NCBI GenBank assembly: GCA_031270395.1
Contig: JAISXU010000036.1
Coordinates: 1 to 49,374, forward strand
Source: Oscillospiraceae bacterium
GTDB lineage: Bacteria > Bacillota > Clostridia > Oscillospirales > Oscillospiraceae
Length of the DNA stretch: 49,374 nucleotides
Reading direction: 5' to 3'
In this document: one piece after another, positions 40,917 to 49,305 of the stretch
Numbering within the stretch: the stretch's first letter is position 1
Layout: every line of letters begins with the position of its first letter
The notes under the pieces: generated by a model
The model's input: only the letters and a program-made list of their open reading frames with translations
What the model was told of the DNA's origin: nothing
Databases searched by the model: none
Position numbers and translations under genes: made by a program

Positions 40917-41926
40917 TAATTCCTCACTTCCCAATGCCCGCTTTTGTTTGACCCAATGCGGAGCAATTTGCCGGAGGCTTTAAGTTCGGCGATATAGCGT
41001 TCTGCTGTTCGAGGTGAGCATTGCAGTTGCTCGGCAAGCTGTTTGGCGGTGATTGTCGGAAATTTCTTCACTGCGTCAAGTATTTGCTCTTTTATTCCGT
41101 CATTTATTCCGTCATTTATTCCGACACCGGTGTCGGTAATCGTCTCCGTCGCTGTGTCAATATACTTGTACATCGAGTTTTCAATCATATCAAGCATGCT
41201 GTCGATGAACGGGCGGCAGTCAACCTCACCCGAATGGCTGTCCTGCAAGGCATTGTAATACAACGCCTGGTTGTAATACACAAGCGTTTCGATCGGCGTC
41301 CACGCGAACAGCGGATTCCACTTGGACAGCACAAGCGTCTGCCAAAGCCGGCCGATTCTGCCGTTGCCGTCGCGGAAAGGGTGAATGTGTTCAAGCATAA
41401 AGTGAACGGCGGAGCTTTTAATCAGCGGGTGCGTCAAGCTCTCGCGCCCCCAATCGAGCAATTCCGCGACAAGATACGGAACGCTCGCCGGCGCCGCGCC
41501 ACGGTGCAAAACAACGCCGTCTCCGCGCACGACAGCGACGTCAACCGAGCGAAACGCGCCGGACTCGCCGATAAGCTCACTCGTCATAAGCGAGTGAGCT
41601 TTCAGCAAATCCTCAATATTCCACGGGTCGTAGCCGTCAAGTCCGTTGTACGCCTGCCAGGCGTTCTGTACCTCCTTGATGTCTTTCGGAGGTCCCCAAA
41701 CGGGAACGCCGTTGATCACATCCGTCACCTGACTGAGTGTGAGCCTGTTGCCCTCAATCGCGGCGGAGGCGTGGATTGACATAATGCGGTTTAGCCTTCG
41801 CAGCCGCAGAACGTCTCCGTTTTGCTCCCTGAAGCGTTCCTCGCTTATCTTCACGCGTTCCAAAAGCGCATGTATGTCACCGATTTTTTCGTGCCACAGC
41901 GGCGACTCGGTGTAAAAGCTGTTCAT
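40913..41926 (-). CDS. Fic family protein with N-terminal inhibitory motif
   Basis: The 337-residue protein has the Fic catalytic motif HPFRDGNGRIGR and, upstream, SAAIEGN in the N-terminal helix, matching the (S/T)xxxE(G/N)N inhibitory motif of class II Fic proteins. It would AMPylate a protein target and be held off by its own Glu. The C-terminus has a linker of three 12-bp repeats (INDG units) and a winged HTH (ITAKQLAEQLQCSPRTAERYI). Its last bases overlap the aldo/keto reductase remnant. No antitoxin gene is needed for this class and none is seen. Confidence 0.93.
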   Translation of the reverse strand: MNSFYTESPLWHEKIGDIHALLERVKISEERFREQNGDVLRLRRLNRIMSIHASAAIEGNRLTLSQVTDVINGVPVWGPPKDIKEVQNAWQAYNGLDGYDPWNIEDLLKAHSLMTSELIGESGAFRSVDVAVVRGDGVVLHRGAAPASVPYLVAELLDWGRESLTHPLIKSSAVHFMLEHIHPFRDGNGRIGRLWQTLVLSKWNPLFAWTPIETLVYYNQALYYNALQDSHSGEVDCRPFIDSMLDMIENSMYKYIDTATETITDTGVGINDGINDGIKEQILDAVKKFPTITAKQLAEQLQCSPRTAERYIAELKASGKLLRIGSNKSGHWEVRNY

Positions 41927-42060
41927 ACAGGCCTCTCCATCACAGTTTTCAGAATCTCATTGGCAGTCATAATCACACCTCCACGGGATGTAAGTATAAC
42001 AGAAAATCTGCATGCGTGTCGAGTCTGTAAGAGAGGGCTTCATTTCGGTTTTGGACGTAG

Positions 42061-42160
42061 TTCTTTCGCCACAGGCGAAAAGAACGAGAGAGCGAAAATG
42101 GGTGCATACGAATTTATTCGAGGCGGCGCCATAGCGAAGTGAAATAAATTATTTCACACT
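42061..42160. repeat. Fragment of family B and a perfect palindrome
   Basis: 42061-42097 is the reverse complement of the start of family B copy 1 (TTCGCCACAGGCGAAAAGAA hairpin and the GAGAGAGCG segment). Then GTGAAATAAATTATTTCAC is a perfect palindrome ending near 42158. The 366 bases from 41927 to 42292 contain no gene. A good promoter for the downstream exporter could not be pinned down, although TATACT occurs near 42198. Confidence 0.65.
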
Positions 42161-42292
42161 ATATTAATAAAATGTCCACAAAATCCCTCTTTCGGCGGTG
42201 TATACTTGCGGTGAACCGGGGGCGCGGCGCGGCGTTTGAAACCTCGCGCCGCCCGCGCCCGGGCGACTAGCATACCGAAAGGGGTAACGTAC

Positions 42293-44086
42293 ATGAGTGC
42301 TAAGACAGAACCCGGCGCGCCCGCGCCGGAGCGCATCGAGTCTCCGCCGGAAAACCCGGCTCCGCCGGCGTCGGAGCCGGAGCTGCGGAACGACGCATCC
42401 GCGCCGCCGCCAAAGCCGAGGCGCCGCAGACGGATAGGGCGCATCGTGCGGTGGATCGTGACCGCCGCGATACTGGCGGCGGCGGTCTTCGTCGGACTGC
42501 GCGTCTACAACAGAATGCAGGCCGACCCGGGCGCGGAGGTCTCTGTGTACCAGGCCGCCGCGGCCGAGCGGCGCGACATAATCTCTGCGCTGAGCGGCAG
42601 CGGCACGCTCCAACCGGCCGATTCGTACACGGTGACGACGCTCGCCGAGGGCGAGATACTCTCGGCCGATTTTTCCGAGGGCGACATAGTCGAAAAGGAC
42701 ACCGTGCTGTACGCGATAGACAGCTCCGGCACGTCAAATTCGATAGAGCGCGCCGAGCTGACGCTCGCTTCCGCGCGCACGAATTATGACAGACAAGTCG
42801 AAAATCTCGACAAGCTCGGCGTCGTATCGAAAAACGGCGGCTACGCCGTCACCGTAGACGTCGAACCCGGCGACAGCGTGTCGCCCGGACAGGCCATTAT
42901 TCACCTTGCCGACTTCTCTGTGATGACGGTTGATATACCCTTCCTCGCCGGAGACTCGGCCGACTTCTACGCCGGTCAGGAGGCCGTCGTGACGCTTGAG
43001 GATTCGTTCGAGACGCTCGTCGGGGTAATAGCCAAGATAGGCAACACTAATAGCGCGCTCTCCGGCAACGTCATCGTCAGATACGTCACGATAGACGTGC
43101 AAAATCCGGGCGGTATCTCACCGGGACACGCGGCGTCGGCCGAGGTCGGCGGCGTTCAATGCAGCGCCCCGGGCGAGTTCAAATATAAATCGGAATCGGA
43201 CGTGACCGCCGAGATAGCGGGCGACGTCGCCGTGGTGAATGTGTCGGAGGGCGACTGGGTGAGCGCGGGCGACGTGGTAGTCACGCTCACGAGCACCTCG
43301 CTCGGCGACCAGATAGACAGCGCGTACCGCTCCGTGCGCGACGCGGAGATAGCGCTTCAAAACCAATACGACCAGCTCGATTCCTTCACAATAACGTCTC
43401 CCATAAGCGGCACAATAGTTGAGAAGCTGTTTAAGGAGGGCGACACCCTCAGCGCGGGCAAGTCGCTGTGTACCATATACGATATGTCATATCTCGAGTT
43501 CACGATGAACATCGACGAGCTCGATATAAAGCTGATTGAGGTCGGGCAGGAGGTCAACGTGACGGCCGACGCCATAGAGGGCGAGAGCTTCCGGGGCGTC
43601 GTTACAAAGCTTAGCATACAGGGCGCGACGTCGGGCGGCGTCACCACATACCCCGTCACCGTGCGGATAGACGACGCGGGCGGGCTGCTGCCGGGCATGA
43701 ACATAAACGCCGAGATCGTGACCGAGAGCGTAAAAGGCGCCGTCGCCGTGCCGATAGCGGCCGTCCAGCGCGGCAACCGGGTCATAGTCAACCGCGGCGG
43801 CGCGATTTCGGAGTTGACCGACATACGCTCGCTGCCGGAGGGCTTCGAGCTTGTCGAGGTGGTCACGGGCGTTAGCGACGACGACTATATAGAGATAGTC
43901 TCCGGCCTGCAGGAGGGCGACGAGATAGTGTACGCGCGCGCGCAGACGGAAACCGCCGTCATGATGCCGGGCGGCGACATGGGCTTTGCCGTGGGCGGCC
44001 CGGGCAGCTTCGAGGCGCGTCCGGCGCAGGGCGGCGCGGGCGGCGCGGGCGGCGGCCAAATGCGAACGCAGCAGTTCGGAGGGTGA
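42293..44086 (+). CDS. MacA/HlyD-type efflux adaptor subunit
   Basis: The 597-residue protein has a Pro/Arg-rich cytoplasmic start, one TM (about 51-69, IVRWIVTAAILAAAVFVGLRV), two lipoyl-like halves (LAEGEILSADFSEGDIVEKDTVL and VAVVNVSEGDWVSAGDVVV) and beta-barrel regions, and a Gly-rich tail (about 570-597). It links an ABC exporter to the cell exterior, as in MacA and Gram-positive relatives. Two lipoyl-type motifs in tandem before the barrel are more than usual for the family. The ATG at 42293 has AAAGGGG eight bases upstream. It leads the macAB-like operon. Confidence 0.9.
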   Translation: MSAKTEPGAPAPERIESPPENPAPPASEPELRNDASAPPPKPRRRRRIGRIVRWIVTAAILAAAVFVGLRVYNRMQADPGAEVSVYQAAAAERRDIISALSGSGTLQPADSYTVTTLAEGEILSADFSEGDIVEKDTVLYAIDSSGTSNSIERAELTLASARTNYDRQVENLDKLGVVSKNGGYAVTVDVEPGDSVSPGQAIIHLADFSVMTVDIPFLAGDSADFYAGQEAVVTLEDSFETLVGVIAKIGNTNSALSGNVIVRYVTIDVQNPGGISPGHAASAEVGGVQCSAPGEFKYKSESDVTAEIAGDVAVVNVSEGDWVSAGDVVVTLTSTSLGDQIDSAYRSVRDAEIALQNQYDQLDSFTITSPISGTIVEKLFKEGDTLSAGKSLCTIYDMSYLEFTMNIDELDIKLIEVGQEVNVTADAIEGESFRGVVTKLSIQGATSGGVTTYPVTVRIDDAGGLLPGMNINAEIVTESVKGAVAVPIAAVQRGNRVIVNRGGAISELTDIRSLPEGFELVEVVTGVSDDDYIEIVSGLQEGDEIVYARAQTETAVMMPGGDMGFAVGGPGSFEARPAQGGAGGAGGGQMRTQQFGG

Positions 44087-44091
44087 GCCGG

Positions 44092-44796
44092 ATGGATGCT
44101 AAGCCACTCATTGAGTTTCGCTCGGTGTCGAAATACTACTACATGGGCGACAACGTCGTGCGCGCCGCCGACAGGATAACCATGACCGTGCGTCACGGCG
44201 AGTTTGTCGCCATAGTCGGGCAGTCGGGCTCGGGCAAGTCCACGTGCATGAATATAATAGGTTGTCTCGACGTGCCCACCTCCGGGGAGTACATTCTCGA
44301 CGGGCGCAGCGTCGGGGAGCTCGGCAAGAATAAGCTCGCGGAGATACGCAACGAGATGGTCGGCTTTATCTTCCAGCAGTACAATCTGCTGCCGAAAGCG
44401 AATCTGCGCGAGAACGTGGAGATACCGCTGATGTACTCGGGTGTCCCAAAGGGCGAGCGCAGGCGGCGCGCCGTGGAGGTGCTGACGTCGCTCGGTCTGG
44501 GCGACAAGCTGCGCAACAGGCCAAACCAGCTCTCGGGCGGTCAGCAGCAGCGCGTCTCGATAGCGCGCGCCCTCGTGGGCAATCCCGCGCTCATACTCGC
44601 CGACGAACCGACGGGCGCCCTTGATTCAAAGACGGGGCGCGAGGTGCTCTCGATCCTGCGGCGTCTGCACTCCGAGGGCCACACGATCGTACTCATAACG
44701 CACGACGGCTCAATAGCCCGCATGGCGCAGCGCATCGTGCGGCTCGAGGATGGCCGCGTTGTCTTTGACGGGCCGAGTGAGGAGGCGGGAATTTGA
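44092..44796 (+). CDS. MacB/LolD-type ABC transporter ATPase
   Basis: The 234-residue ATPase has Walker A GQSGSGKSTCMNIIG, Q-loop FIFQQYNLLP, signature LSGGQQQRVSIARAL, Walker B LILADEPTGALDS and His switch VLITHDGS. This is the FtsX-type export family (MacB, LolD, YknY). The ATG at 44092 has GGAGGGTG upstream; a GTG at 44083 would overlap the adaptor stop. It overlaps the permease start by four bases. Confidence 0.95.
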   Translation: MDAKPLIEFRSVSKYYYMGDNVVRAADRITMTVRHGEFVAIVGQSGSGKSTCMNIIGCLDVPTSGEYILDGRSVGELGKNKLAEIRNEMVGFIFQQYNLLPKANLRENVEIPLMYSGVPKGERRRRAVEVLTSLGLGDKLRNRPNQLSGGQQQRVSIARALVGNPALILADEPTGALDSKTGREVLSILRRLHSEGHTIVLITHDGSIARMAQRIVRLEDGRVVFDGPSEEAGI

Positions 44797-45980
44797 ATCC
44801 GTTTGAATCGTTTGAACTGGCGATAAAAAATATAGCCGCGGGCAAGGTGCGCGCGTTCCTCACGATGCTCGGCATAATAATAGGCGTCATGGCCGTCATA
44901 TTGATAGTGGGCATCGGCAACGGGTTGAGTAATTACATGGTGGAGCAGTTCCAGAGCATGGGGACAAACACGCTCAACGTCAGCGTGTTCGGGCGCGGCA
45001 GCTCGCGCTCCGTCTCTCCGGATGCGATGTACGAGCTCGTGGAGGATAACCCCGGTTATCTGTCGCTTGTATCTCCCGTGCTCGGCATTAACGGCTCCGT
45101 CAAGACGGGCAGCGAGACGTACTCGACGAGCGTCACGGGAGTGAGCGAGGACTATTTCAGAATAAGGCAATACGAGGTCGCCACGGGGCGAGGGCTCTAC
45201 TTCGTGGACGTCGACAAGCGCTCGAACGTGTGCGTCGTGGGCAGCTATATCGCGAGCGAATACTATCCCGGCGGCGCCGCGGGCGAAAAAATACGTATAG
45301 CGGGCGCGGATTTCACAATCGTGGGCGTGCTGGCGGAGGAGGCGGACAGCGAGGAGAGCGGCACGGACGACGCCGTGTATATCCCTTACTCCACGGCCTC
45401 GCGCCTCGGCAGCTCCGCCATCAACACATATGTCCTGACCGTGGTCTCCGAGGACGAGGCGGCGGCGAGCAAGAAGATAGTAGAGGATGAGCTGCTCGAC
45501 GTGTTCGGCAACAGCAACGCGTACCGTGTGCAGAGCATGACGGAGCTCCTTGCCACTATGAGCCAGATGCTCAATATCGTCATCATAGTGCTTGCCGCCA
45601 TTGCCGGCATATCGCTCGTAGTCGGCGGCGTGGGCATAATGAACATCATGCTGGTGTCCGTCACGGAGCGCACGCGCGAGATAGGCATCCGCAAGGCGCT
45701 CGGCGCGAAGGAGCGCTATATAATGTCGCAGTTCGTCATCGAGGCCGCCACGACGAGCGCCATAGGCGGGGCTTTGGGCATAGCGGCGGGCTACGGACTG
45801 TCAAAGGTGGCGAGGCAGGTACTGACGGCTGTGACGGGCGAGGCCCTCGCCGTGGCGCCCTCCACGGCGGCCGTATTGGTCGCTTTCGGCGTCTCCGCCG
45901 CTATCGGTATTCTGTTCGGCTATCTGCCGGCAAAAAAAGCCGCGCGCCTGAACCCGATAGACGCGCTGCGCTACGAATAA
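44793..45980 (+). CDS. MacB-type FtsX-like ABC permease
   Basis: The 395-residue permease starts with TTG after AGGAGG. It has TM1 (about 22-46, FLTMLGIIIGVMAVILIVGIG), a large extracytoplasmic MacB-PCD domain, and three TMs in the C-terminal part. The conserved MNIMLVSVTERTREIGIRKALGA stretch and PAKKAARLNPIDALRYE end are typical of MacB/YknZ. Together with the adaptor and ATPase it forms a complete exporter, substrate unknown (antimicrobial peptide or lipid-like compounds in relatives). Confidence 0.95.
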   Translation: MNPFESFELAIKNIAAGKVRAFLTMLGIIIGVMAVILIVGIGNGLSNYMVEQFQSMGTNTLNVSVFGRGSSRSVSPDAMYELVEDNPGYLSLVSPVLGINGSVKTGSETYSTSVTGVSEDYFRIRQYEVATGRGLYFVDVDKRSNVCVVGSYIASEYYPGGAAGEKIRIAGADFTIVGVLAEEADSEESGTDDAVYIPYSTASRLGSSAINTYVLTVVSEDEAAASKKIVEDELLDVFGNSNAYRVQSMTELLATMSQMLNIVIIVLAAIAGISLVVGGVGIMNIMLVSVTERTREIGIRKALGAKERYIMSQFVIEAATTSAIGGALGIAAGYGLSKVARQVLTAVTGEALAVAPSTAAVLVAFGVSAAIGILFGYLPAKKAARLNPIDALRYE

Positions 45981-46001
45981 GCAAAATGGGAGGATTGTGA
46001 T

Positions 46002-47918
46002 ATGAAAGGTATGAAAAAAATCATGGGGGCTGTTCTGGCGGCCGCGCTGTTTCTGGCCGCCGCGTATCCGGCGACGGCGGGCGCGGCGACGGCGGACTCC
46101 GCCGCCGAGGCCGGCTCCGCCGAGGACATTATCCGGGCGCTCGGCATCATGGTCGGCGACGAGAAGGGCGACATGGACTTGGGCGGCGGCGTGACGAGGG
46201 CGCAGTTTTGCAAGATGATGACAGTAGCGTCGGTACATAAGGACAGCGCCGGCTCCGCGTCCGGCTACTCCATGTTTAGGGATCTCCGGAGCTCGCACTG
46301 GGCGTACGGCTACGTGACCGTCGCCGTCAATAACGGATGGTTCATGGGATATGTGGACGGCACGTTCAAGCCCGACGACCCCATCAAGCTAGAGGAGGCG
46401 GCGACGGCGCTGCTGCGTCTGCTCGGATACGATAAAACCGACGTCCCCGGGGCCTACCCCGCGGCGCAGCTCGGCAAGGCCGGCGGACTCGGTCTGCTTG
46501 CGGATGTGACGGCACAAAAGGGCGACGAGCTCTCGCGGCGCGACGCGCTGCGCCTGTTTTACAATCTTCTCACGGCGAAAACGAAGCAGGGCGAGACTTA
46601 CGCCGCGACGCTCGGGTATAAGCTCGACGGCGCCGGCAAGCTCGACTACGCGGGCATCGTCGCCTCCGGCACGCAGGGGCCGTTTGTCTTAAAACGCGGC
46701 GGGTACGTCGCCGCCGCTCTCCCGTTTACGGAAACCAATATATCCGTGTATCGCAACGGCAGACCGGCGGACGGGTTGAACGCGGAGAGCTACGACGTTT
46801 TTTACTATAACGCAAATATCCGCTCCGTCTGGCTGTACTCAAGCCGCGTGACCGGCGTCCTATCCGCCGTCAGTCCGGGAACCGCAGCCCCCGAGAGCGT
46901 CACGGTGGACGGCCGGAGTTATAATATCGGCGTATCGTCCGCCGCGTACAAGGTATCGTCGTCCGGAGCGCTGCGCGTCGGCGACACGGTGACGCTGCTG
47001 CTGGGCATGGACGACGCCGTAGCCGACATAATCCCGGCGTCGGAGCTCTCCGGCACGTATTACGGCGTCGTGATCGGGCGGACGCCGTCCGTGTATACCG
47101 ACGGCGACGGCAAGGCCGTCGCGGGGTACACGCTAACGGTGGCGTGTACCGACGGCGTGGAGCGGACCTTCAGCGCGAGCGGGGCGTCGGCGGACGTCGG
47201 TCACGTGGTGGAGGGCGGCTACACGGATTCACGCCTCGCGGCGAAGCTGATAACCTCAACGTCGGCCGGAGGCGCTGTAAACAAGGACGCGACGGCGATG
47301 GGCGAGACGCCCTTCGCGGACGACATCGAGATACTTGACGCCGACACAAGGGGCGGATACGCGGTGCTGCAGCCCTCGCGTCTGAGCGGCGTGACGCTCT
47401 CCCGCGACCGCATACGGCTGTGCATACTCAACACGAATGGCGAGATAAGCCGCCTGATCCTGAACAATGTCACGGGTGATCTGTACTCCTACGTATTGCT
47501 CACGGGCGTGTCGGAGAGCGTGTCCTCCGGTTCCGCCATGTCCGTCAGCGGCACGTACAGCTATCTCGCCGACGGTAAGCCGGGCAGCGTATCGGGAAGC
47601 GCCGTCTATTTCCTGAAGCATGGCGGCGCGGTGCTGCAATACGATTCGAACGGCGGAATATCAGGCATAAAAAATCTCACGGAAATCACTCCCAGCTCCG
47701 TCGGCAGCGATACGCTTATCGCGGGCGGCAAAACGTATGAGCTGGGGGACGGCGTGCAGGTGTACATACGCAGCGGCACGGAATACTATTACGCGTCAGG
47801 CCCCGAGGACGTCTCGGACACCGGCCGCTACACGCTGCGCGCGTGGTACGACGAGCTCGGCGCCCCCGCGGGCGGCAGGGTGCGCGTGATTTTGGCGACG
47901 GAAAACAGGCGGGGCTGA
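46002..47918 (+). CDS. SLH-domain secreted protein
   Basis: The 638-residue secreted protein has a signal peptide (about 1-28) and three S-layer-homology repeats. The second is canonical (FRDLRSSHWAYGYVTVAVNNGWFMGYVDGTFKPDDPI); the first starts SAEDIIRALGIMVGDEKGD and the third PAAQLGKAGGLGLLADVTAQ. About 430 residues of beta-rich unknown sequence follow (VTVDGRSYNIGVSS..., with LTEITPSSVGSDTLIAGGKTYEL). SLH modules bind pyruvylated wall polymers. It follows the exporter by 21 bases and might be its cargo or a neighbour of unrelated function. Confidence 0.9.
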   Translation: MKGMKKIMGAVLAAALFLAAAYPATAGAATADSAAEAGSAEDIIRALGIMVGDEKGDMDLGGGVTRAQFCKMMTVASVHKDSAGSASGYSMFRDLRSSHWAYGYVTVAVNNGWFMGYVDGTFKPDDPIKLEEAATALLRLLGYDKTDVPGAYPAAQLGKAGGLGLLADVTAQKGDELSRRDALRLFYNLLTAKTKQGETYAATLGYKLDGAGKLDYAGIVASGTQGPFVLKRGGYVAAALPFTETNISVYRNGRPADGLNAESYDVFYYNANIRSVWLYSSRVTGVLSAVSPGTAAPESVTVDGRSYNIGVSSAAYKVSSSGALRVGDTVTLLLGMDDAVADIIPASELSGTYYGVVIGRTPSVYTDGDGKAVAGYTLTVACTDGVERTFSASGASADVGHVVEGGYTDSRLAAKLITSTSAGGAVNKDATAMGETPFADDIEILDADTRGGYAVLQPSRLSGVTLSRDRIRLCILNTNGEISRLILNNVTGDLYSYVLLTGVSESVSSGSAMSVSGTYSYLADGKPGSVSGSAVYFLKHGGAVLQYDSNGGISGIKNLTEITPSSVGSDTLIAGGKTYELGDGVQVYIRSGTEYYYASGPEDVSDTGRYTLRAWYDELGAPAGGRVRVILATENRRG

Positions 47919-47967
47919 ACAGGCGCCCAACCGGCCGGACGCGTTTCCGCCGACGCACCGGTGTGCT

Positions 47968-48007
47968 AAGCACCGCGAGAGCGCCCGAGGGCGCTCTCGC
48001 GGTGCTT
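47968..48007. terminator. Strong bidirectional hairpin terminator
   Basis: AAGCACCGCGAGAGCGC and its mirror GCGCTCTCGCGGTGCTT form perfect 17-base arms around a short loop. It lies between the converging SLH gene and the hypothetical gene at 48049. T-runs are lacking, so its action as a bidirectional terminator is inferred from location and strength. Confidence 0.7.
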
Positions 48008-48048
48008 CTCGCGTTATCCGCAATGCGTTACTGGTGTCGGCGCGCGCC

Positions 48049-48552
48049 CTAGTCGATACAGAGAAATCCGAGGTCGTTCAAGACCACCATAGCCCCTACC
48101 GGGTCGTTTGAACCGAAGCCATAGCTTTTCAACGCGGTGTGCGTCGCCTCGGCGACCTCTTTCATCACGGACGTCAGTATGACGCCCGAATTCATCGAAC
48201 CGTCCTCCGCGACGGAAACCGTCTCGGCGCCCGCCTGACAGAGGAAAAGCGTCGCGTTTAGTGTCTTGTGCGGAAGCAGAAAATAGTAAAGATGCTTGCA
48301 GCGCTCGAAAAGCCCGCGCGCAAAAGCGCACACCTCCGGGTTTTCAAAGGGTTCTTCAGGATTGTCTCCGTACAGAAACTGGAGCAGCAGCTTTGTCCTG
48401 CCCGCCATTCCGCAACGCTCCATGACCTCCGTCAATCTGTCAAACCGGCCGAAATCCATACCGTCTATTTCGTCCTCCGTAAACGGGCATATCACCGCGG
48501 AGGATTGGATGACGTCCGGCGCGCCAATTTCGTCCTCATACAAAAAGTCCAC
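48049..48552 (-). CDS. Hypothetical protein, 167 residues
   Basis: The soluble protein begins with GTG (MDFLYEDEIGAPDVIQSSAVICPFTEDEIDGMDFGRF) with GGAGG eight bases upstream. It is a mixed alpha/beta protein (RTKLLLQFLYGDNPEEPFENPEVCAFARGLFERCKHLYYFL), possibly one domain, with a GSMNSGVILTSVMKEVAEATHTALKSYG core. No family is recognised and no TM or signal peptide is present. The gene is last before the repeat-rich end of the window. Confidence 0.7.
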   Translation of the reverse strand: MDFLYEDEIGAPDVIQSSAVICPFTEDEIDGMDFGRFDRLTEVMERCGMAGRTKLLLQFLYGDNPEEPFENPEVCAFARGLFERCKHLYYFLLPHKTLNATLFLCQAGAETVSVAEDGSMNSGVILTSVMKEVAEATHTALKSYGFGSNDPVGAMVVLNDLGFLCID

Positions 48553-48607
48553 CCGACACGCCTCCCCTTGTCTGAATAAATCGGTTTTCCTATATCGATT
48601 TTCTTAT

Positions 48608-48854
48608 ATTATACCATATGACGCGAAGCGGCTATGGTATAATGTGTCATCCCTCGGCGGTTGCCGCGAAGCGGCGAGCCGATGGGGACAGCGCGGTATA
48701 ATACTTGCGTAGTAAGTATTATACCATAAATTGCAAAGCACTTTATGGTATATCGCCATGCGGCGCGTCCCGCGCCGCGGCTCAAAGTTTAAGCGCGCGC
48801 CCGCACAGCGGGCGCATGCGCGTGGTATAATATCCGCTCTGCGGATATTATACC
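48608..48854. repeat. Chain of four GGTATAAT-bordered hairpins
   Basis: Four inverted repeats share TATACCAT/ATGGTATA or GGTATAAT/ATTATACC ends but differ in loop and inner stem: 48608-48643, 48695-48725, 48720-48752 and 48824-48854 (14-base arms around TCT). Hairpins 2 and 3 overlap. A fifth relative is at 49297-49327. The arms carry TGGTATAAT, an extended -10 sequence. The stretch encodes no gene I can support. Confidence 0.85.
48749..48798. repeat. 50-base direct repeat, copy 1
   Basis: This segment, running from TATATCGCCATGCGGCGCG to AGTTTAAGCGCGC, is identical to 49325-49374. Both copies follow a TATACCAT-type hairpin. It contains GCGGCGCG/CGCGCCGC arms around TCC. The second copy is cut by the window end. 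Confidence 0.9.
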
Positions 48855-48926
48855 ATAACGCGAAGCGGAACGCCAGCATACCCGCGGCGCGCGACAATAC
48901 AGCGATAATACGGCGATAATACATCC

Positions 48927-48955
48927 TCGACATGCCCGGAAATACATGTTATACT
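48927..48955 (+). promoter_or_regulatory. Promoter candidate before two tiny frames
   Basis: TCGACA at 48927-48932 and TATACT at 48950-48955 have 17-base spacing. A 39-codon frame starts 26 bases downstream. The tandem repeat GATAATACAGC/GATAATACGGC lies just upstream. Confidence 0.55.
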
Positions 48956-48980
48956 CAATAAAAAGGACGAAACCGTTTCA

Positions 48981-49100
48981 ATGGACTCGCTGATGAGGCA
49001 AGGGAATAATTTCGTATGTACTCAGGACAACGGCGGGGCAAGGCATGGCGAGGTGTGGGAAAAGAGCGAAACGCCCCCCCGAACTGGTAACGAGGGGTGA
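48981..49100 (+). CDS. Possible 39-residue small protein
   Basis: The frame starts MDSLMRQGNNFVCTQDN and ends PPRTGNEG. AAAAGGA lies about 12 bases upstream, a little far. Base composition is neutral, and a promoter precedes it. No family is recognised, so a non-coding RNA with a chance frame is equally likely. Confidence 0.3.
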   Translation: MDSLMRQGNNFVCTQDNGGARHGEVWEKSETPPRTGNEG

Positions 49101-49103
49101 ATA

Positions 49104-49148
49104 ATGGCAAAGAACGTGCAAGAAACAATGCAAAGAGCGGATGTGTAA
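49104..49148 (+). CDS. Possible 14-residue peptide (MAKNVQETMQRADV)
   Basis: ATGGCAAAG starts three bases after the preceding stop, with GAGGGG seven bases upstream. The start resembles that of the frame at 49285 (ATGGCAAAG). It may be a leader peptide or the beginning of a broken gene. Confidence 0.3.
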   Translation: MAKNVQETMQRADV

Positions 49149-49186
49149 CCAAAGTGTCGCCCCCCTCAAAGGAGAAGAAAAAAGAA

Positions 49187-49222
49187 ACACGCGGGGATAG
49201 CCGAAAACCCGTTCCCCGCGTG
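49187..49222 (+). terminator. Hairpin after the tiny frames
   Basis: ACACGCGGGGA and TTCCCCGCGTG pair as ten to eleven bases around a 15-base loop. No T-run follows (AAAAGCAG), so attenuation or a weak end is possible. Confidence 0.4.
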
Positions 49223-49239
49223 AAAAGCAGTCCAAAAAG

Positions 49240-49305
49240 TGGTATAATATTATTACCAAAATAAATATACAGGAGGACTGCTTTATGGCAAAGATTATAT
49301 CATAA
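49240..49305 (+). pseudogene. Promoter, ribosome site and first codons of a gene broken by a hairpin repeat
   Basis: TGGTATAAT (49240-49248) is an extended -10 match, AGGAGG (49271-49276) an ideal ribosome site, and ATG at 49285 begins MAKIIS followed at once by a stop. From codon five the sequence is the ATATCATAAATTGC hairpin arm of the repeat family. The layout suggests a gene whose start was cut by the repeat, although the window ends 70 bases later. Confidence 0.5.
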
